Under the pieces are notes generated by a model. It was not told the origin of the DNA. It worked only from the letters and a program-made list of their open reading frames with translations, and made no database searches. Shown piece by piece: positions 10,077 to 20,295 of a stretch of DNA of 64,000 bases. The stretch's first letter is position 1, and each line of letters opens with the position of its first letter. The DNA is from Vagococcus allomyrinae. Its GTDB lineage: Bacteria > Bacillota > Bacilli > Lactobacillales > Vagococcaceae. The position numbers and the translations under genes are program-made. Where the stretch lies: NCBI RefSeq assembly GCF_017829975.1, contig NZ_JAEEGA010000015.1, positions 103,637-167,636 on the forward strand. The letters run 5' to 3'.

Positions 10077-10910
10077 ATGAAGTTAGATCAAGAAGAGGTC
10101 TTAGGAGAGCTCTATAACTTACTATTAAATAAAGGTACCAGAGAGTGGGAACGGGGACAGTTAAACACAACCAAAGAGGCTGTTGAGAGTGGTGGGAAGC
10201 TCAAGGAGCAACTCGCCATTCTAGAGGCTCAATTACGGCCTTTAGCTAGTAGAAATAATTTAACACCGGATGTAGCGGATTTTTATTTAAAAATTAAGGA
10301 CGAACCAGAAGGCCACATTGCCTTTGATTTCGAGAAACACCTCCTAAGTGACCTGAAAAATCAAGAACGAGCTATTTTTGCTGGCGGTTGTTTTTGGTGT
10401 ATGGTGGAGCCTTTTGAAAAACGGCCAGGGATTATTTCCGTATTATCAGGTTATACTGGCGGAGAGCTAGCTTCGCCCACTTATGACCAAGTCAGTGGCG
10501 GTTATACAAACCATGTTGAAGCAGTCGAAATAATTTTCGACACTCGTTTAGTAAGTTACGCTCAATTGTTGGCACTATACTGGCAGCTGATTGATCCAAC
10601 AGACGCGTTTGGTCAATTTCAAGATAGAGGAAGTCAATATCGTTCCATTATTTTTGTTCAAAATGAGAGTCAAAAGCAGGTGGCAGAACAAGCCAAAGCG
10701 CAAGTCATCGCTTCTGGTAAGTACACTCGGCCTATTGTTACGGAGATTCGTTTAGCCAGTCCATTTTGGCCAGCTGAAAATTACCATCAGCAATTTTATC
10801 AGAAACAGCCGAAGAGATATCGCCGCATTAAGCGAGCGCGTCAACAATTGGTGAGGTTTCAAAGCTTGAAAGATAAAGTGCCATTAAGAAAACCCAAGCC
10901 TAAAAAGTAA
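10077..10910 (+). CDS. msrA: Peptide methionine sulfoxide reductase MsrA with an N-terminal extension
   Basis: A 277-residue protein. Residues from about 98 form an MsrA domain with the catalytic motif FAGGCFWCMVEPF (reactive Cys about 105), GYTGG, NHVEAVEI and the FW.AE.YHQQ motif. MsrA reduces methionine-S-sulfoxide in damaged proteins. Most MsrA proteins are about 170-180 residues. Here roughly 97 extra residues precede the domain, helical and charged, without a signal peptide or an MsrB domain. The same frame is open throughout, and GGTGGTGTAAG precedes the first ATG, so the extension looks real. Its function is unknown. Confidence 0.9.
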   Translation: MKLDQEEVLGELYNLLLNKGTREWERGQLNTTKEAVESGGKLKEQLAILEAQLRPLASRNNLTPDVADFYLKIKDEPEGHIAFDFEKHLLSDLKNQERAIFAGGCFWCMVEPFEKRPGIISVLSGYTGGELASPTYDQVSGGYTNHVEAVEIIFDTRLVSYAQLLALYWQLIDPTDAFGQFQDRGSQYRSIIFVQNESQKQVAEQAKAQVIASGKYTRPIVTEIRLASPFWPAENYHQQFYQKQPKRYRRIKRARQQLVRFQSLKDKVPLRKPKPKK

Positions 10911-11146
10911 GTTAGCTGATCTGAAAAAGTGACTCGAGTAGGAGATGATGGTGGACTATGTTAAAATAGTTAAGGCGATTCTGCGGTGTGAGTCAAGCGC
11001 TGCCGCTGATTGTTGTTTTTGAGACTGCTGTTAGAGAGCGTTGAAAAAGTGACTTTGATCTTTGAGATGGCAATTTAGTTATTGTAGATAATCAGACATC
11101 TGGTCGATCAGATGGTCTGCTTTGTATTTTGAAAGGAACGTAAGAA
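10911..11146. other. Intergenic region between msrA and hemW with a 13-bp direct repeat and a hairpin
   Basis: No convincing gene is present in this 236-bp gap. TGAAAAAGTGACT occurs twice exactly 120 bp apart (10922 and 11042). An imperfect hairpin with CAGAC/GTCTG arms lies at 11093-11119, just before the hemW ribosome site. A TTAAAAT box near 10960 could be a weak -10. The role of the region is unknown. Confidence 0.4.
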
Positions 11147-12325
11147 ATGATAAATAAGAAAACGACCAGTACGGGTAAAATTGGTGCTTATATTCACATT
11201 CCCTTTTGTGAGCACATTTGCTTTTACTGCGATTTTAATAAAGTTTTTATTCAAGGTCAGCCTGTAGATGATTACATTCAAGGGTTGATTAAAGAAATTC
11301 GTTTAACAAAAGAACAGTACCCATCAGATGATACGCCGACGATTTACATTGGCGGGGGGACACCGACCTCTTTGTCAGCTAATCAGCTTGATGTGTTACT
11401 AGCAGGGATTCGTCAGGAGTTGCCATTTAATCCAGAAAATGAATTCACCGTTGAAGCCAATCCTGGTGATTTAACTCTCGATAAAATTAAGGTCCTTAAA
11501 AATCATGGCGTCAATCGTCTATCAATGGGGGTTCAGTCCTTTGATGATCGTTTGTTGAAGAAAATTGGTCGCAAGCATTCCGCTGAAGATGTCTTTGAGA
11601 CCATGCGGTTAGTGGAACAAGGGGGCATGGATAATGTGAGCATTGATTTGATCTATGCTTTACCAGGCCAAAGTATGGAGAGCTTTCAAGACACCTTAGA
11701 AAAAGCTTTAGCCCTGGACCTACCACACTATTCAATGTATTCGCTAATTTTGGAAAATAAAACGATGTTCTATAATTGGGCTCGTCAAGGTCGCTTAAAT
11801 TTACCGACAGAAGACACTGAAGGAGATATGTTTGATCTAGCAGCCTCTTTTATGGAGCGGGCCGGTCGAAAAAAATACGAAGTGAGTAATTTTGCTATTC
11901 CAGGTAAAGAAAGTCAACACAATTTAATTTACTGGAACAATGAACATTATTATGGCTTTGGGGCAGGTGCTAGTGGCTATTTGGGGGAATCTCGTTATCG
12001 CAATTATGGCCCAATTTTACATTATTTAACCCCCTTAAAGGAAGATCGTTTGCCGACGATTGAAATCGAAACTTTAAGTCTAGTCAATCAGATGGAGGAA
12101 GAGATGTTTCTTGGTTTGCGGAAAATCGAAGGTGTTTCTTATGAAAAATTTAATCAGAAATTTCAACGGGAATTGACAAGTGTTTATGGACCGGTGATTG
12201 ACCGGTTGTTACAAGCTAACATGCTTGAGCAAGTGGATGGCTTTATTCGGTTAAGCGATAAGGGGTTAATTTTAGGGAACGAAGTCTTCCAAGAATTTTT
12301 AATTGAAAAAAAACAACCCGATTAA
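11147..12325 (+). CDS. hemW: Radical SAM family heme chaperone HemW
   Basis: A 392-residue radical SAM protein of the HemW/HemN-like family. The cluster motif is CEHICFYC (C-x3-C-x2-C) near residue 22, within YIHIPFC; GGGTPT and SMGVQSFDD follow. HemW proteins carry and transfer heme and lack the extra cysteine region of true HemN coproporphyrinogen dehydrogenase; many are mislabelled HemN. It lies directly upstream of hrcA, as in many Firmicutes. AAAGGAACGTAAGAA precedes the ATG. Enzyme versus chaperone role is inferred from family and length. Confidence 0.9.
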   Translation: MINKKTTSTGKIGAYIHIPFCEHICFYCDFNKVFIQGQPVDDYIQGLIKEIRLTKEQYPSDDTPTIYIGGGTPTSLSANQLDVLLAGIRQELPFNPENEFTVEANPGDLTLDKIKVLKNHGVNRLSMGVQSFDDRLLKKIGRKHSAEDVFETMRLVEQGGMDNVSIDLIYALPGQSMESFQDTLEKALALDLPHYSMYSLILENKTMFYNWARQGRLNLPTEDTEGDMFDLAASFMERAGRKKYEVSNFAIPGKESQHNLIYWNNEHYYGFGAGASGYLGESRYRNYGPILHYLTPLKEDRLPTIEIETLSLVNQMEEEMFLGLRKIEGVSYEKFNQKFQRELTSVYGPVIDRLLQANMLEQVDGFIRLSDKGLILGNEVFQEFLIEKKQPD

Positions 12326-12330
12326 TTATG

Positions 12331-12372
12331 AGGTTGCTGGAAAAGACCCCTCTTTCAGCAACCTTTTATTTT
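12331..12372 (+). terminator. Terminator after hemW
   Basis: AGGTTGCTG pairs with CAGCAACCT, with a 16-base loop and a T-rich tail. It insulates the heat-shock operon from hemW. Confidence 0.85.
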
Positions 12373-12410
12373 GGCTGATTTTACGAATCAGGCAGCTGTT
12401 TTAAAGTGAA

Positions 12411-12437
12411 TTAGCACTCGAGCGAGTCGAGTGCTAA
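12411..12437 (+). promoter_or_regulatory. CIRCE operator 1 (HrcA binding site)
   Basis: A perfect TTAGCACTC-N9-GAGTGCTAA inverted repeat. HrcA binds CIRCE to repress heat-shock genes. It lies 17 bp upstream of the -35 box of the hrcA promoter. Confidence 0.97.
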
Positions 12438-12454
12438 AAAATAATGGTTATTAG

Positions 12455-12483
12455 TTGACAAAAGGTTCGAGACTTGGTATATT
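12455..12483 (+). promoter_or_regulatory. SigA-type promoter of the hrcA-grpE-dnaK operon
   Basis: TTGACA and TATATT are separated by exactly 17 bp. The promoter lies between two CIRCE elements, so HrcA can repress from both sides. Confidence 0.93.
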
Positions 12484-12494
12484 ATTAATTGTGA

Positions 12495-12521
12495 TTAGCA
12501 CTTAAGTTTATTGAGTGCTAA
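12495..12521 (+). promoter_or_regulatory. CIRCE operator 2 (HrcA binding site)
   Basis: TTAGCACTT-N9-GAGTGCTAA, one base from the perfect palindrome, lies just downstream of the expected transcription start and 20 bp before hrcA. In the message it also forms a hairpin upstream of the ribosome site. Confidence 0.96.
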
Positions 12522-12541
12522 AAAATAAAGAGGTGATAAGG

Positions 12542-13588
12542 ATGCTTAGTGAACGACAATTGAATATTTTGCGTTTGATCATCCAAGTCTATACCTCTAG
12601 TGGTGCACCAGTTGGATCTAAAACGTTGATGAACGCAGGGATTAATGCTAGCTCGGCAACTATTCGTAATGACATGAGTGCTCTTGAAGAACAAGGGTTA
12701 ATTGAAAAAACCCATTCTTCATCAGGACGAGTACCTTCTATTAAGGGGTATCGTTATTACGTGGATAATCTATTACAGCCCGCTGAAGTTAGTCACACGG
12801 AGTTATCGACAATTAAACAGGCCTTTGGGCAAGAGTTTAACGCGATTAATGATATTATCAAACAATCAGCTGATATCTTGTCTGAACTAACGAGTTACAC
12901 GGCATTTTCGCTTGGACCAGAAGTAAAGGAACGACGGTTAACGGGTTTTCGAATTGTGCCTTTAAATAGTCATCAATTAATTGCGATTATTGTGACGGAT
13001 AAAGGAAATGTCGAAAGTAAAGTTTTCACTATTCCTAATGAGGTGTCCAGCGAAGATATCGAAAAGATGATTAAAATCATCAATGACAAGTTAGTAGGGG
13101 AACCACTGTTGACCGTTTACCATAAACTGAGAACAGAGATTCCGATCATCCTGCAAAAATATTTCCACACACCACAAGGTATTATGGGCCTCTTCGATTC
13201 CATATTAGGACATGCCTTCGAAGAGCGAGTTTACGTTAGCGGTCGCATGAATTTATTGGATTTCGACGGGCTGACAGACTTATCCCAATTTAAGTCTGTG
13301 TATTCGTTAATGGATAACACAGATAAACTTACTTCCTTAATTGCACCACCGGAAGATGAAATTGGCATTCGAATTGGCAACGAACTAAACAATGACCTCT
13401 TGGCAAACATGAGTTTGATCTCTGCTTCTTATGAAGTATCAGGCCATGGTAGAGGAACCATTGCCTTGCTCGGGCCGACGAATATGTCCTATGCAAAAAT
13501 GTTTGGATTGATTGATGCGTTTCGGTATGAGCTAGCCAGTGAGTTGGCGGATTACTATCGCACATTGGATTCATCATCAACATTCTAA
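12542..13588 (+). CDS. hrcA: Heat-inducible transcription repressor HrcA
   Basis: A 348-residue repressor of class I heat-shock genes. It has an N-terminal winged helix (LSERQLNILRLIIQ; then GIxASSATIRNDMSALEEQGLIEKTH) and a C-terminal GAF-like dimerisation domain ending in HGRGTIALLGPTNMSYAKMFGLI. The ATG with AGAGGTGATAAGG before it is chosen; a longer open frame starting at a GTG lies inside the CIRCE element and is not credible. HrcA represses its own operon through the two CIRCE sites and needs GroE for activity. groE is not in this window. Confidence 0.96.
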   Translation: MLSERQLNILRLIIQVYTSSGAPVGSKTLMNAGINASSATIRNDMSALEEQGLIEKTHSSSGRVPSIKGYRYYVDNLLQPAEVSHTELSTIKQAFGQEFNAINDIIKQSADILSELTSYTAFSLGPEVKERRLTGFRIVPLNSHQLIAIIVTDKGNVESKVFTIPNEVSSEDIEKMIKIINDKLVGEPLLTVYHKLRTEIPIILQKYFHTPQGIMGLFDSILGHAFEERVYVSGRMNLLDFDGLTDLSQFKSVYSLMDNTDKLTSLIAPPEDEIGIRIGNELNNDLLANMSLISASYEVSGHGRGTIALLGPTNMSYAKMFGLIDAFRYELASELADYYRTLDSSSTF

Positions 13589-13610
13589 GGTTAGAAAGGA
13601 AGTCAGAGAC

Positions 13611-14177
13611 GTGACAGAAAAAAATGAAGAATTAGAGCAAGATGTGACAGAAGAAATCGAAGAAGTTGATCAAGCAAAGATTGACGAGATTTTGAAAGGC
13701 GCAGTAGAATCGGATGAAACAGACAAAACGCAAGAGGAAATCTTACAAGATCAGTTAAATGAGATGGAAGATAAATTCTTGCGAGCTCAAGCTGAAATTG
13801 CGAATATGCGCAATAGGTTCCAAAAAGAACGAGAGGGCTCGGCGAAGTATCGTTCTCAAGATTTAGGAAAAGAATTATTGCCAGCCATCGATAATTTGGA
13901 ACGTGCCTTAGCCATCGAAGTGGAAGATGAGCAAGGTAAGAGTTTGAAAAAAGGGATTGAAATGGTGATGGAAAGTGTTTTACATGCCATGAAATCAGCT
14001 GGAATTGAAGAAATTCCTGCTCTAGGCGAAACTTTTGATCCTAACTTACATCAGGCGGTGCAAACCATGCCAGTTGAAGAGGGACAAAAAGTGGATCAAA
14101 TCGTTCAAGTCTTACAAAAAGGTTATATCTTGCAAGACCGTGTCTTGCGTCCAACGATGGTCATCGTTGCCCAGTAA
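13611..14177 (+). CDS. grpE: Nucleotide exchange factor GrpE
   Basis: About 188 residues. GrpE releases ADP from DnaK. An acidic N-terminal region is followed by a long coiled coil (ED.FLRAQAEIANMRNRFQKE..) and the C-terminal beta domain ending in GYILQDRVLRPTMVIVAQ, the family signature. GTG with AAGGAAG eight bases upstream is the best start; the open frame extends into hrcA but has no ribosome site there. It is the second gene of the HrcA operon. Confidence 0.94.
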   Translation: MTEKNEELEQDVTEEIEEVDQAKIDEILKGAVESDETDKTQEEILQDQLNEMEDKFLRAQAEIANMRNRFQKEREGSAKYRSQDLGKELLPAIDNLERALAIEVEDEQGKSLKKGIEMVMESVLHAMKSAGIEEIPALGETFDPNLHQAVQTMPVEEGQKVDQIVQVLQKGYILQDRVLRPTMVIVAQ

Positions 14178-14186
14178 TACTTCGCT

Positions 14187-14206
14187 GACTCGGCTATGCC
14201 GCAGTC
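14187..14206 (+). other. Small hairpin in the grpE-dnaK intergenic region
   Basis: GACT-CGGC and GCCG-C-AGTC pair around TAT with one bulged C. There is no T-run beyond an A-rich stretch, so it is probably an mRNA processing or stability element in the operon rather than a terminator. Confidence 0.4.
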
Positions 14207-14233
14207 GCTAATAATAAAAAAATTAAAAGATGA

Positions 14234-16078
<1,845 letters not shown>

Positions 16079-16090
16079 AAGTCTGAACGT

Positions 16091-16125
16091 GGAAAGCCAT
16101 TAGCAGTTTGCTTTTGGCTTTTCCT
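16091..16125 (+). terminator. Possible weak terminator after dnaK
   Basis: GGAAA-GCCA pairs with TGGC-TTTTCC with one bulge. The following tract is T/C-rich rather than a clean T-run, so termination may be partial and dnaJ may be partly read through. Confidence 0.45.
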
Positions 16126-16270
16126 ACTTCTACTTTAAATCCAGCAGTTTAGTTTGATAATTTGACAATTTGTTTCACGAAAAATGGTTTAGTATTTTGT
16201 TGATATATGGTATGATTTACTAGGCTCTGGAAACAGAAAAAACTAGAGAATAGATGTGGAGGGAAAACCC

Positions 16271-17437
16271 ATGGCGAAGAGAGACTATTATGAAGTTCTG
16301 GGTGTGTCCAAAAGCGCAACAGATGATGAAATAAAAAAAGCTTATCGGAAGCTCTCGAAACAATATCATCCAGATATTAATAAAGAGGCTGATGCGGAAG
16401 ATAAATTTAAAGAAGTTTCAGAAGCGTATGAAATTTTAAGCGATCCCCAAAGAAGAGCGGCCTATGATCAATATGGTCACGCTAGCACCGATCCTAATTA
16501 TGGTGGCGGTGGCTTCGGTGGCGGCGGCTTTGAAGGTTTCGGCGGCGGTGGCAGCTTTGGCGGATTTGAAGATATTTTTGAATCATTTTTTGGTGGTGGC
16601 GGTGGTCGTTCGGCTAACCCAAATGCACCAAGACAAGGATCAGATTTACAATACTCATTAAATTTAAAGTTTGAAGAAGCGATTTTTGGCATTGAAAAAA
16701 CCGTGAAGTTTAACCGTGAGGATTCGTGTAGTACTTGTTCCGGTAGTGGTGCAAAACCTGGTACGAAGCCTGAAACATGTTCTAAGTGTCATGGTCAAGG
16801 AACAATCAATGTGGAAAGACAAACGCCTCTTGGTCGCGTGATGACTCGTCAAACATGTGATCAATGTGGTGGTGCTGGCCAAACTATTAAAGACCCTTGT
16901 AACGACTGTCATGGAACTGGTCGCGTTAAGAAAAAACATGCGGTTAAAGTTAACGTGCCAGCTGGTGTGGAAGATGGCCAACAAATGCGCTTAGCAGGTC
17001 AAGGTGAAGCTGGTGTTAATGGTGGACCATACGGGGATCTATATGTGGTTTTCCACGTGGAAGAAAGTGATTTATACGATCGTGATGGGTCTGAAATCTA
17101 TTACGATTTACCATTGAGCTTTGTTCAAGCCGCACTCGGTGATGAGTTGGAAGTCCCAACGGTTCATGGTAAAGTTAAATTGAAGATTCCTGCTGGCACG
17201 CAAACAGGGACTACTTTCCGCTTACGCGGTAAAGGTGCGCCTAAGCTACGTGGTAGTGGCAATGGTGACCAACAAGTCTCCGTTAAGATCATTACACCTA
17301 AGAACTTAAGTGACGCTCAGAAACGTGCTTTAAGAGAGTTTGCTGAAGCGGGCGGCGATAAAGTTGAGGAACAAGAAGAAGGTTTTTTCGATAAAATGAA
17401 AGATGCCTTTAACTTTGATCAAAAGAAAAAAAGATAG
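16271..17437 (+). CDS. dnaJ: Molecular chaperone DnaJ (Hsp40)
   Basis: A 388-residue class I J protein. The J domain has HPD at YHPDIN; a Gly/Phe-rich linker (residues about 75-115) follows. Four zinc-finger repeats are [24 protein letters not shown] and CNDCHGTG. The C-terminal substrate-binding domains follow. It stimulates DnaK ATPase. GGAGGG sits seven bases before the chosen ATG. The 190-bp gap after dnaK has a TATGAT-like -10 at 16211, so dnaJ may have its own promoter; no CIRCE is seen there. Confidence 0.97.
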   Translation: MAKRDYYEVLGVSKSATDDEIKKAYRKLSKQYHPDINKEADAEDKFKEVSEAYEILSDPQRRAAYDQYGHASTDPNYGGGGFGGGGFEGFGGGGSFGGFEDIFESFFGGGGGRSANPNAPRQGSDLQYSLNLKFEEAIFGIEKTVKFNREDSCSTCSGSGAKPGTKPETCSKCHGQGTINVERQTPLGRVMTRQTCDQCGGAGQTIKDPCNDCHGTGRVKKKHAVKVNVPAGVEDGQQMRLAGQGEAGVNGGPYGDLYVVFHVEESDLYDRDGSEIYYDLPLSFVQAALGDELEVPTVHGKVKLKIPAGTQTGTTFRLRGKGAPKLRGSGNGDQQVSVKIITPKNLSDAQKRALREFAEAGGDKVEEQEEGFFDKMKDAFNFDQKKKR

Positions 17438-17455
17438 TCTTTAACAATCATAATT

Positions 17456-17514
17456 GAGACATTATTTCAGTTCTTCTGTCAGAAGGATGAACCGAAATAA
17501 TGCCTCTTTTTTTT
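17456..17514 (+). terminator. Terminator after dnaJ
   Basis: GAGACATTATTT and AAATAATGCCTC pair with one mismatch; a smaller GTTC/GAAC helix is nested inside. Eight Ts follow. It closes the heat-shock cluster. Confidence 0.88.
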
Positions 17515-17694
17515 GTGTGGAAAGGCAGGCGCTCTCTCAATGCGCCGCGAATATCACTCCACAGAAGACCTACCGCTCATCATGCTTCTTAGAAGTCGGG
17601 GGTTTGAGGAGCTAATTTTAACTCTTTGTAGTATAGTAGAGGTCAGATAAACCATGAGTAGTCAGAGGGAAACAAGGAGAATGGAGGAATGACC

Positions 17695-19095
17695 ATGCTG
17701 TATGGCGAAGAGGATAAAGCGCGTATTCAAAGCACTGCACCGATTTTTGGCTCAAAAGAAGAGGGACAGGCAATTCCCTTATATCGTTTGGGTGAAGCGT
17801 CAATGGACCCGCGAATCGCTTATCGTTTAGTAAAAGATGAGTTGTTAGATGAAGGGAATGCCCGCCAAAATTTGGCAACATTTTGTCAAACTTATATGGA
17901 AGATGAGGCGATCCTACTCATGAGTGAGACGCTTGAAAAAAATGCGATTGATAAGTCCGAATATCCCAAAACGGCTGAAATTGAGAATCGATGTGTCAAC
18001 ATTATTGCCGATCTATGGAACGCCCCTAAAGCGGAAAAATATATAGGAACCTCAACGATTGGCTCGTCAGAATCCTGTATGCTTGCGGGAATGGCGCTAA
18101 AATTCTCCTGGCGTAAACGCGCTGAGGAGCTAGGGCTAAATGTAATGGCCCAAAAACCAAATTTGATTATGTCTTCTGGCTATCAAGTTTGTTGGGAGAA
18201 GTTTTGTGTTTATTGGGATATTGAGATGCGAGTTGTTCCCATGGAGATAGATCATATGAGTCTGAACATTGATCAAACCATGAGTTTAATTGACGAATAT
18301 ACCATTGGGATTGTGGGGATTTTAGGCATAACTTATACGGGAAAATTTGATGACATTGCGGCATTGGATCAGCGGCTTACGGCTTATAATAACACGACGG
18401 ACTACAAGGTATTCATTCACGTCGACGCAGCTTCAGGTGGCTTCTTCACGCCTTTTGTCAATCCTGAGTTAGTCTGGGACTTTCGTTTGAAAACCGTTAT
18501 TTCCATCAATGCATCGGGTCACAAATATGGCCTTGTTTATCCTGGCATCGGCTGGGTTATCTGGCGTGATACTAGCTATTTACCGGAAGAATTGGTTTTT
18601 AATGTGAGTTATTTGGGTGGAGAAGTGCCAACTATGGCGATTAACTTTTCTCATAGTGCCAGTCAATTAATTGGGCAGTATTATAACTTTTTGCGTTTAG
18701 GCGTAGAAGGTTATCGAGCGATTCATCGACGAACAAAAGACGTGGCTCTCTTTATTTCACATGAAATTACTAACTTAGGGTTATTTGATATTCAAAATAG
18801 CGGAGAAAATTTACCGATTGTTTGCTATAGCTTAAAAGAAGGACTAGACATTAATTGGACACTTTATGAGTTAGCAGATCGATTAGCGATGAAGGGATGG
18901 CAGGTTCCAACGTATCCTTTGCCAGATAATTTAGAAAATTGTGTAATTCAACGAATCGTTTGTCGGGCTGATTTAGGGTTTAACATGGCTCAAGAGTTTA
19001 AAGATGACTTTGTAGAAGCTATTGACTATCTTCAAAAAGTAAAGCTGGAAAGCCCAAAGGAGGTCAAGCCTAGGAGCCAAGGCTTTACTCATTAA
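17695..19095 (+). CDS. gadB: Glutamate decarboxylase GadB
   Basis: A 466-residue PLP-dependent enzyme that converts glutamate to GABA and CO2, consuming a proton in acid resistance. The lactococcal-type start MLYGEED and APIFGS are present, as are HVDAASGGFF and the PLP lysine in SINASGHKYGLVYPG (about residue 277). TGGAGGAATGACC precedes the ATG at proper spacing; the ATG two codons earlier is too close to GGAGG. No glutamate/GABA antiporter gadC lies next to it. The 180-bp gap upstream holds a small GC-rich inverted repeat but no recognised operator. Confidence 0.95.
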   Translation: MLYGEEDKARIQSTAPIFGSKEEGQAIPLYRLGEASMDPRIAYRLVKDELLDEGNARQNLATFCQTYMEDEAILLMSETLEKNAIDKSEYPKTAEIENRCVNIIADLWNAPKAEKYIGTSTIGSSESCMLAGMALKFSWRKRAEELGLNVMAQKPNLIMSSGYQVCWEKFCVYWDIEMRVVPMEIDHMSLNIDQTMSLIDEYTIGIVGILGITYTGKFDDIAALDQRLTAYNNTTDYKVFIHVDAASGGFFTPFVNPELVWDFRLKTVISINASGHKYGLVYPGIGWVIWRDTSYLPEELVFNVSYLGGEVPTMAINFSHSASQLIGQYYNFLRLGVEGYRAIHRRTKDVALFISHEITNLGLFDIQNSGENLPIVCYSLKEGLDINWTLYELADRLAMKGWQVPTYPLPDNLENCVIQRIVCRADLGFNMAQEFKDDFVEAIDYLQKVKLESPKEVKPRSQGFTH

Positions 19096-19146
19096 ATCGA
19101 AGATGCTAATTAGTTTAATATTTTTATCAAAAAAAAGGTCTTTTGA

Positions 19147-19175
19147 TTGATTTTATGATGGAAATTCGTTATAAT
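19147..19175 (+). promoter_or_regulatory. Promoter of the zinc-binding lipoprotein gene
   Basis: TTGATT and TATAAT separated by 17 bp, about 42 bp before the ATG. A palindrome resembling a Zur box directly follows the -10. Confidence 0.85.
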
Positions 19176-19179
19176 CACT

Positions 19180-19199
19180 AAGTGTAATTATTACGATTT
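19180..19199 (+). promoter_or_regulatory. Zur-like zinc operator
   Basis: GTGTAAT-T-ATTACGATTT matches the 7-1-7 Bacillus Zur box (TCGTAATnATTACGA) perfectly in the right arm and at five of seven positions on the left. It covers the probable transcription start, so zinc-loaded Zur would repress. It does not resemble the AdcR TTAACnnGTTAA site. The regulator gene is not in the window. Confidence 0.7.
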
Positions 19200-19217
19200 A
19201 AATCAAAGGAGTTCTAA

Positions 19218-20156
19218 ATGAGAAAAATAATGTTACTGATACTGGCAATAGGGAGTATCACCTTATTTACGGCCTGTGGCGCTTCCCAAGAGAATGAGCA
19301 AAAGACAGATGGGAAACTTCAAGTAGTGACCACTTTTTATCCAATGTATGATTTTACAAAAAAAATTGTCGGGGATAATGGTGACGTTTCAGTTTTGATG
19401 ACAGGTGAAACAGAGCCCCATGATTATGAGCCTAGCGCCAAGGATATTGCTAAAATTCAAGATGCGGATGTCTTTGTCTACAATTCGAAAGAAATGGAAA
19501 CCTGGGTTGAAGCGGTCTTAGATAGTATTGATACTAAGAAGACAGTGGTGGTGGAAGCCAGTCAAGGTATTGAGTTAATGGAAATGACAGAAGAAGAGGA
19601 TCACGAGGATCACGAAGATCACGATCATGCTCATGGCGTTGACCCCCATATTTGGTTGGATCCGATATTAGCTAAAAAAGAAGTGGCGACTATTCGCGAT
19701 AGTCTATTAAAAGTTGACCCAGTTAATCAAGAGAGCTATCAAAAAAATAGCGATGGATTTATGGAACAACTAACTAACTTAGATCAGCAGTTTGTCGCAC
19801 AATTTAAATCGGCCACACAGCGAGATTTTGTCACCCAGCATGCTGCTTTCGGTTATTTAGCCGCCCGATACGATCTACATCAGGTTGCAATTTCAGGGAT
19901 TTCTCCTGATCAAGAACCTAGTCCGGCCGAATTAGCCACAATTGAAGATTTTGTTAAGGCTCATCAAGTCGAGATTATCTTTACTGAAGAATTGTCTTCA
20001 GATAAAATTGCGTCAACGATTGCCAAAGCCACAGGTGCCGAATTGGCAACGTTAAATACCTTAGAGGGTTTATCCAAGGCTCAGCAAGCTGCTGGAGAAG
20101 ACTATCTTAGTGTGATGGAAACGAACTTAGCGAACTTGAGTAAAGCGATTAGATAG
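19218..20156 (+). CDS. Zinc ABC transporter substrate-binding lipoprotein (AdcA/ZnuA type)
   Basis: A 312-residue cluster A-I metal-binding protein. The signal peptide ends in a lipobox FTAC with Cys 20. VTTFYPMYDF, GETEPHDYEPSAKDI, a His/Asp/Glu-rich loop (about residues 125-140, several DHED units) and GVDPHIWLDP follow; the His-rich loop and spaced histidines indicate zinc rather than manganese. It lacks the C-terminal ZinT domain of long AdcA proteins. No permease or ATPase genes are adjacent, so it must serve a transporter encoded elsewhere. A Zur-like box overlaps its promoter. Confidence 0.88.
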   Translation: MRKIMLLILAIGSITLFTACGASQENEQKTDGKLQVVTTFYPMYDFTKKIVGDNGDVSVLMTGETEPHDYEPSAKDIAKIQDADVFVYNSKEMETWVEAVLDSIDTKKTVVVEASQGIELMEMTEEEDHEDHEDHDHAHGVDPHIWLDPILAKKEVATIRDSLLKVDPVNQESYQKNSDGFMEQLTNLDQQFVAQFKSATQRDFVTQHAAFGYLAARYDLHQVAISGISPDQEPSPAELATIEDFVKAHQVEIIFTEELSSDKIASTIAKATGAELATLNTLEGLSKAQQAAGEDYLSVMETNLANLSKAIR

Positions 20157-20159
20157 GGA

Positions 20160-20194
20160 AGAAGTACGATGCGACATTGCATTGTACTTCTTTT
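20160..20194 (+). terminator. Terminator after the zinc lipoprotein gene
   Basis: GAAGTACGATGC pairs with GCATTGTACTTC (one G-U), followed by TTTT. Confidence 0.85.
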
Positions 20195-20295
20195 AATTAT
20201 TTATTAAAGCCAGGTGAATGGCTAGTAAATTTTTAGATTAAAGGGTACTATAAAGATTATATATTTTTAGTAAGCTCATGAAAGGAGCAGGTTTT

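Noticed and set aside
12515..12541. Longer hrcA beginning at a GTG
   Set aside because: The GTG lies inside the second CIRCE and lacks a ribosome site; the ATG nine codons on has one.
13539..13610. N-terminally longer GrpE overlapping hrcA
   Set aside because: No ribosome site in hrcA at that point; GTG at 13611 has AAGGAAG and gives the usual GrpE start.
17521..17694. Small RNA or riboswitch before gadB
   Set aside because: Only a small GGCGC/GCGCC inverted repeat is visible; no promoter-terminator pair encloses it.
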